Origin: Chryseobacterium oleae
GTDB lineage: Bacteria; Bacteroidota; Bacteroidia; Flavobacteriales; Weeksellaceae
Length of the DNA: 64,000 bases
NCBI RefSeq assembly: GCF_900115055.1
Contig: NZ_FOVD01000001.1
Coordinates: 62,001-126,000 of the forward strand
Direction: 5' to 3'
In this document: in pieces, positions 59,695 to 64,000 of the stretch
Position numbering within the stretch: position 1 is the stretch's first letter
Layout of the letters: the number at the start of each line of letters is the position of its first letter
The notes under the pieces: model-generated
Databases searched by the model: none
What the model was told of the DNA's origin: nothing
Seen by the model: the letters and a program-made list of their open reading frames with translations, nothing else
Position numbers and translations under genes: made by a program

Positions 59695-60041
59695 TGATTT
59701 AGTGTGAATGTTAGAGAATGTAAGGGTGTGTGAGTTATTAGAGTTGAAGGGGTATTAATGCAGGAGAATACTTTAATAGCGATCACATCCTCACATTTTT
59801 AAATGAACACACGATCAAATTCAATCAACAAGCCAATTAGATTTTTTCAGCGGAAAGACAGAACTGCAGCGACAGACTTATGATGATTCGTAAGTATTTG
59901 TCAATTTACCTTTTACTTTTTTTACACTCCGCTCTTTTGTCTTTCCGCGTTTTTTTTCTCCCACCACCAAATCATCACATTGTCAAATCAACACATCAAC
60001 ACATCATCAAATTAACACATCAACGAATCATCTCATCAACC
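59695..60041. other. 347-bp spacer with inverted and tandem repeats
   Basis: An 11-bp inverted repeat (GCGGAAAGACA 59850-59860 with TGTCTTTCCGC 59938-59948) is followed by a T8 run, then by an ACACATCA-type tandem block (59968-60035). An open frame runs through the block into the MFS gene but its composition (His/Ile/Thr repeats) marks it as noncoding. Confidence 0.6.
59968..60035. repeat. Degenerate tandem repeat (ACACATCA/AATCATCA words)
   Basis: About six words such as AAATCATCAC, AAATCAACACATC, AACACATCATC and AAATTAACACATC, directly before the MFS start codon. Confidence 0.85.
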
Positions 60042-61604
60042 ATGCAACATAATACAGTTTATCATAAATGGGTACCACAATGGCTGAAACTGCCCCTTCT
60101 GGTGCTGGCTCTTTTTCCTCACCTGATGCTGTTGTCGCTTTTGCATTCCAACAGTGCTTTTACCTCTTCGTTTATGGATGTAGATTCGGATGACATTCAG
60201 TATTTAATGATTTTGATGTACGGGACATTTGTGGTTACACTTTTAGTTTTACAGCGCTTTTTGGCGTATTTCAGGGTGAAATATTATATCCTTCTGATGG
60301 CTTCTGTTTCTGTGATTATCCTGTATGTTTTATCGGTCACGAATAATTATCAGGTTATTCTGGTGATCCGTTTTCTCGAAGGAATTTTTGGGCTGTTTGA
60401 AGGCGCTATTTTTCTTCCGTTAATTATTGCCGAATTAAAAACAAAACACGCCAAGGTGATAGCTTATCTGTTCATGTACACCATCATGCTGACCGGCGGA
60501 ACTATCACCACTTCTTTACTGAAATCCAGCATTGAAGATTATGATTTCAAACATATGATCCTGATGATGGCTTATTTTCACATCTTTGTCCTAATCATCG
60601 GAATCGCTCTTTTTAATACCAACAGATTTTTCCCAAAAATGCCACTCTATCAGCTCGATATTACAAGCTGGTTTCTCCTTTGGGCCTGTTTGCAGTCGGG
60701 AGGTTATGCCATTATTTACGGGAAAAGGCTAATGTGGCTGGAGTCCGACACGATTATCATGTGTTTTTTCATATTTCTGCTTTCCGGAGGATTATTTATG
60801 CTGAAGCAAAGGAATTCCAAAAGGCCGCTTTTTCACTACGAAGTTTTCAGTTCAAAAAACGTCATTGCCGGAATGATCATGTTCTTTATTTTCTATCTGA
60901 TCCGGTCAGGTTTAAATAATGTATACAGCATTATGGCTACCGTCTGGAAATGGCCATGGGATTATATTGTCAATATTCAGTACTGGAATGTGGCCGGAAC
61001 TTTATTGGGTGTTATTTTATCTGGAATTTGCCTGATGCGCGGTGTTTCTTCAAGAATTGTTTTTTTTATCGGATTTCTGCTGCTGGCCATCGATTGTGCA
61101 TGGTTTACGTATACTTTTTATCCGGATACTACCCTTTCCACAATCTGTCCGCCTTTATTTTTACAAGGAATCGCACAAGGTCTGCTGTTTACGCCGCTTG
61201 TTTTCTTTTTGATTTCCGGAATGCCGGAACAATATGTCGCCAATGCAACGGCCTTAGGAACCACTACCCGTTTCTGGACCACCGCCATCGGATATGCTTT
61301 AATGCAGAACCTGATGCTGTTTTTAACGTTGAAACATTCTGACACTTTAAGTTTCAACATGACCGATTCCAATCCTGTTTTCTACAGCCAGTGGAATCAG
61401 ATTTTCGGAGCCAACCTGTCTAAACTTCCGGTTAATGAATCCCTGTCTATGACTGCCGGTGCATTTAAAGCAAAAATAACCGCTCAGTCGATCCTTCTTT
61501 CCAATATGGAAATTTTCACAGGACTTTTCTGGCTGGCACTGATTACGGCTTTTGCTTTACTGCTGTATCATCCTGTGAAAATTGCAGTGAGGAATATTAT
61601 GTAA
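60042..61604 (+). CDS. MFS efflux transporter (EmrB/QacA-like, 14-helix type)
   Basis: A 520-residue inner-membrane protein with about 14 hydrophobic segments, the size of the DHA2 group. Segments such as LVIRFLEGIFGLFEGAIFLPLI-like helix 5 and LFTPLVFFLISGMPEQYVANA are visible. With the TolC- and HlyD-type proteins it should form a tripartite drug pump. ATG 60042 (MQHNTVYHKW) is chosen because the upstream frame is repeat DNA. No second promoter box is obvious in the 347-bp gap. Confidence 0.87.
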   Translation: MQHNTVYHKWVPQWLKLPLLVLALFPHLMLLSLLHSNSAFTSSFMDVDSDDIQYLMILMYGTFVVTLLVLQRFLAYFRVKYYILLMASVSVIILYVLSVTNNYQVILVIRFLEGIFGLFEGAIFLPLIIAELKTKHAKVIAYLFMYTIMLTGGTITTSLLKSSIEDYDFKHMILMMAYFHIFVLIIGIALFNTNRFFPKMPLYQLDITSWFLLWACLQSGGYAIIYGKRLMWLESDTIIMCFFIFLLSGGLFMLKQRNSKRPLFHYEVFSSKNVIAGMIMFFIFYLIRSGLNNVYSIMATVWKWPWDYIVNIQYWNVAGTLLGVILSGICLMRGVSSRIVFFIGFLLLAIDCAWFTYTFYPDTTLSTICPPLFLQGIAQGLLFTPLVFFLISGMPEQYVANATALGTTTRFWTTAIGYALMQNLMLFLTLKHSDTLSFNMTDSNPVFYSQWNQIFGANLSKLPVNESLSMTAGAFKAKITAQSILLSNMEIFTGLFWLALITAFALLLYHPVKIAVRNIM

Positions 61605-61648
61605 TCGTTTAGGCCGAAAATTTGCTGTACTTCCAGAAATTTGATTTT

Positions 61649-63010
61649 ATGGACATTCAGGAAATTGTATCCAGCCAACAGGCTTTTTTCAAAACCCAGC
61701 AGACAAAGAGTCTTAAGTTCAGGAAAATGTATCTTGAAAAGCTTCGGGATATTATTCTGAGGAGTGAAGATCTTTTATGTGAAGCTATTCATAAGGATTT
61801 TGGTAAGTCAAAGTTTGATACGTTTACCACAGAACTTTCTTTCGTACTGAATGATATTCATTATTATCTGAAAAATTTAAATTCACTTTCAAAACCTAAA
61901 AAAGTCACCACCAATCTGTCCAATCAGATCGGAAAAAGCAGTATTCATCCTGAACCGCTGGGCTGTGTTCTGGTTATTGGTGCCTGGAATTATCCTTATC
62001 AACTGTCGCTCTCTCCTATGATCGCTGCATTGGCTGCGGGAAACTGCTGTATTTTAAAGCCTAGTGAAATAGCAGAAAACACAATGAAAGTGATGGCCAA
62101 ACTCATTAATGAGAATTTTCCGCCCGAGTATTTATATGTTTATGAAGGGGGCATTGATGAAACCACGGAGCTTTTAAAACTGAAATTTGATAAAATATTT
62201 TTTACAGGAAGTACGAAAGTTGGAAAAATCGTATACAAAGCTGCTGCAGAGCATTTAACACCTGTTGTTCTTGAATTGGGAGGAAAGTCTCCTGCAATCG
62301 TCACCAAAGATGCAGACCTTGAAGTCGCTGCCAAAAGAATCGTTTGGGGAAAATTTCTGAATGCGGGACAGACCTGCGTGGCACCGGATTATCTGCTTGT
62401 AGAAGAATCCATTCATGAACAGTTTCTGGAAATGCTGAGAAAATATATCACAGAATTCAAATACGAACCCGGTTCCGAACAGTATACAAGAATTATCAAC
62501 CGCAAAAATTTTGACCGTCTCGTAAAACTTATTGACCATAAGAAAATTTATTTTGGAGGAAATTCAGACGAAACGAAACTGCATATTGAACCTACCATTT
62601 TGAACAACGTTAACTGGGAAGACGATGTCATGCAGGAAGAGATTTTCGGTCCGATACTTCCGGTGATCAGTTTTACCCATTTTAATCCGGTTTTAAATAC
62701 GATCCTGGAACATGAAAAACCACTTGCCGCGTATCTGTTCACCCGGAATGCTGAGGAAAAAGAAGCTTTTACTTCGAAATTATCATTTGGTGGCGGATGT
62801 ATCAATGATGTGATTATGCATTTGGGTAATGAAAGGTTACCGTTTGGAGGTGTTGGAGCTTCCGGTATCGGGAATTACCATGGGAAATATGGTTTCGAAG
62901 CTTTTTCGCATCAGAAATCTATCCTTGAAAAAGCAACCTGGGGCGAACCCAGTATTAAATATCCGCCTTATTCTGAGAAGAAATTAAGCTGGATCAAGAA
63001 ACTTCTGTAA
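61649..63010 (+). CDS. Class 3-type aldehyde dehydrogenase
   Basis: A 453-residue NAD(P)-dependent aldehyde dehydrogenase of the short class 3 (fatty/aromatic aldehyde) type. Catalytic Cys243 in NAGQTC and Glu209 in LELGGKSP fall at the class 3 reference positions; FTGSTKVGK is the cofactor loop. It oxidises aldehydes to acids in the cytoplasm. It lies 44 bp behind the MFS gene, so it may form part of the AraC-controlled detoxification unit. The frame opens with TTG 61622; ATG 61649 is chosen. Confidence 0.93.
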   Translation: MDIQEIVSSQQAFFKTQQTKSLKFRKMYLEKLRDIILRSEDLLCEAIHKDFGKSKFDTFTTELSFVLNDIHYYLKNLNSLSKPKKVTTNLSNQIGKSSIHPEPLGCVLVIGAWNYPYQLSLSPMIAALAAGNCCILKPSEIAENTMKVMAKLINENFPPEYLYVYEGGIDETTELLKLKFDKIFFTGSTKVGKIVYKAAAEHLTPVVLELGGKSPAIVTKDADLEVAAKRIVWGKFLNAGQTCVAPDYLLVEESIHEQFLEMLRKYITEFKYEPGSEQYTRIINRKNFDRLVKLIDHKKIYFGGNSDETKLHIEPTILNNVNWEDDVMQEEIFGPILPVISFTHFNPVLNTILEHEKPLAAYLFTRNAEEKEAFTSKLSFGGGCINDVIMHLGNERLPFGGVGASGIGNYHGKYGFEAFSHQKSILEKATWGEPSIKYPPYSEKKLSWIKKLL

Positions 63011-63012
63011 AT

Positions 63013-63039
63013 AAAAAAAACCGGGAAATTTTCCCGGTT
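63013..63039. terminator. Terminator between converging ALDH and thioredoxin-like genes
   Basis: AACCGGGAAA/TTTCCCGGTT stem with an A-run on the left and TATTTTT on the right. Confidence 0.87.
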
Positions 63040-63045
63040 GTATTT

Positions 63046-63618
63046 TTATGATTTAGGTGCCCATTGCGTAAAGAATTCTTTTACCTTTTCTTTGCTGTAG
63101 CCTTTACCTTCTTCCAGAACTGAGCTGTCTTTCAGCACATGAATCATTTTTCCATTTTTATCCAACACAATGAAAAAAGGATAACCAAGCTCTTCTTTGA
63201 TATTCACATATTTAGAAAAAACTTTTTCATTCTTATTGTCAGGAGAGTAATTCAAATGATAATAGACATAATTTTTATCTACTGTTTCCTTTAATTCAGG
63301 AGTACTTTGAACAAAATTATTAAAACGGAGACACCAGATACACCAGTTTCCTCCTGCCTGGATGATTATATTTTTCCCTTCCTTTTTAGCTTTAGCAATT
63401 ACTTTATTGATATCAGCCTCTGCATTGGCTTTCGGATCGTATGGTTTTGGAAGTTTCGCCTTCTCCTCACCCGCTTTCTTCTTTGCATCTAACTCTGCAT
63501 GGTCTGTTTTCACCAAAAGAGTTTTATCCTTCTCTCTTCCTTCCGGTACATTTTTGGTTTCCTGGGAAAAAGCAATTGCGCTAAGTCCCAAAAAGGCTAT
63601 GATTGACAATTTTTTCAT
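63046..63618 (-). CDS. Thioredoxin-fold secreted protein
   Basis: A 190-residue exported protein with signal peptide MKKLSIIAFLGLSAIAFSQ and a thioredoxin-like domain with a CIWC active site (Cys93, Cys96) in GGNWCIWCLRF and the cis-Pro segment GYPFFIVLDKNGK. Similar to DUF255/thioredoxin_7-type periplasmic reductases. It likely reduces or oxidises disulphides in the envelope. The extension to 63669 covers the promoter, so ATG 63618 is used. Confidence 0.9.
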   Translation of the reverse strand: MKKLSIIAFLGLSAIAFSQETKNVPEGREKDKTLLVKTDHAELDAKKKAGEEKAKLPKPYDPKANAEADINKVIAKAKKEGKNIIIQAGGNWCIWCLRFNNFVQSTPELKETVDKNYVYYHLNYSPDNKNEKVFSKYVNIKEELGYPFFIVLDKNGKMIHVLKDSSVLEEGKGYSKEKVKEFFTQWAPKS

Positions 63619-63654
63619 AACATAAAAATAAAAAAAATTTATACTTATTGCAAG

Positions 63655-63662
63655 CAAAAATA
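63655..63662 (-). promoter_or_regulatory. Bacteroidota -7 box (thioredoxin-like gene)
   Basis: The minus strand reads TATTTTTG, 36 bp before the ATG. Confidence 0.55.
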
Positions 63663-63683
63663 GAACCATAATTTTATTATCAC

Positions 63684-63691
63684 TAGATTTG
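63684..63691 (+). promoter_or_regulatory. Bacteroidota -7 box close to the acyltransferase start
   Basis: TAGATTTG ends 8 bp before the ATG at 63700, so the transcript would be nearly leaderless. Confidence 0.5.
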
Positions 63692-63699
63692 CATGTTTT

Positions 63700-64000
63700 A
63701 TGGATTTCCTGATCAAAATATTATATTTCATCTCCAAGCTTCCGCTCAAAGTATTGTATATTTTTTCGGACGTTATGTTCTTCCTGAACTACTATCTGGT
63801 AGGCTACCGAAAGAACGTTATTACCCAAAATCTAAGAAACTCTTTTCCTGAAAAATCGGAAGAAGAGATTAGAGCCATACGAAAGAAATTCTATCTTAAC
63901 TTCTCAGATTATTTGGTAGAAACCATCAAATCTTTCAGTATTTCTGAAACAGAAGCCAGAGTCAGAATGCAGCACATCAATCAGGAGATCTTCCATGAAG
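63700..64000 (+). CDS. LpxL/HtrB-type acyltransferase (5' part, runs off the window)
   Basis: The first 100 codons are present; the frame is open at the right edge. Residues read MDFLIKILYFISKLPLKVLY..., a hydrophobic N-terminal anchor, then KNVITQNLRNSFPEKSEEEI, the hallmark of the lauroyl/myristoyl lipid A acyltransferase (LpxL) family. The catalytic HxxxxD/E box lies beyond the edge. It would acylate lipid A or a related lipid at the inner membrane. Confidence 0.82.
   Translation, partial: MDFLIKILYFISKLPLKVLYIFSDVMFFLNYYLVGYRKNVITQNLRNSFPEKSEEEIRAIRKKFYLNFSDYLVETIKSFSISETEARVRMQHINQEIFHE

Noticed and set aside
59880-60041. N-terminal extension of the MFS protein by 54 residues
   Set aside because: The encoded HQHIIKLTHQRIISS-type sequence is translated tandem-repeat DNA and precedes a normal MFS N terminus.

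Overview
The window comes from a low-GC Bacteroidota genome, most likely Chryseobacterium or a close relative in the Weeksellaceae (Flavobacteriia). Evidence: many proteins with Por secretion (type IX, T9SS) sorting tails of the YPNPA...G.Y.L.I...KK.IKK type; promoters with the Bacteroidota -7 box TAnnTTTG; an F-type ATP synthase operon whose beta and epsilon genes are not adjacent; a mevalonate-pathway kinase; and AT-rich intergenic DNA with repeats that look like genus-specific interspersed families. It is a chromosomal, mostly housekeeping region. I see no phage, insertion sequence, CRISPR array, tRNA or rRNA.

Layout. 1-5 kb: amino-acid permease, DUF4920 protein, M14 carboxypeptidase, then an 840-bp gene-free AT-rich region full of 14-bp palindromic sites leading into a helix-turn-helix regulator. 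5-20 kb (almost all minus strand): T9SS cargo protein, proline dehydrogenase, UbiA prenyltransferase plus mevalonate kinase, secreted M12B-type metalloprotease, MFS transporter, thiolase, two small envelope genes, an ECF sigma / anti-sigma-like / outer-membrane protein locus, nucleoside permease and a DUF151 nuclease-like protein. 20-30 kb: short secreted GINT-motif protein, electron-transfer flavoprotein genes etfB-etfA, SDR, two tandem T9SS paralogues, M20 dipeptidase, small lipoprotein, THUMP-like methyltransferase, and a GxxExxY (PD-(D/E)XK) gene flanked by a 30-bp inverted repeat family.

30-42.5 kb: DinB, methylmalonyl-CoA mutase small subunit, FtsB-like protein, uridine kinase, FTP/thermolysin-like secreted protease, ClpS with a CNNM/CBS protein, then atpG-A-H-F-E-B and a four-helix membrane protein in the AtpI position. 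42.6-48.5 kb: ffh (+), four outer-membrane beta-barrel genes, phoH. 48.5-64 kb (mostly plus strand): SAM hydrolase-like protein, a stand-alone dihydrolipoyl acyltransferase E2, two small membrane proteins, HxlR regulator with an NmrA-like protein, ClC antiporter, rpsF-rpsR and rplI, a GC-rich structured repeat element, a divergent AraC regulator facing tolC-hlyD-MFS-class 3 aldehyde dehydrogenase, a thioredoxin-like lipo/periplasmic protein and the start of an LpxL-type acyltransferase that runs off the right edge.

The most interesting non-gene content is (i) the operator-like array at 3.65-4.30 kb, (ii) the GxxExxY gene embedded in inverted repeats at 29.45-30.59 kb, (iii) a strongly structured GC-rich element at 56.24-56.35 kb and a second structured element at 51.36-51.49 kb, and (iv) a palindromic repeat pair at 21.3 and 31.85 kb. 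Many start codons were moved downstream of the longest open frame because a promoter or terminator lies inside the extension. All function calls are from reading motifs; no database search was run.
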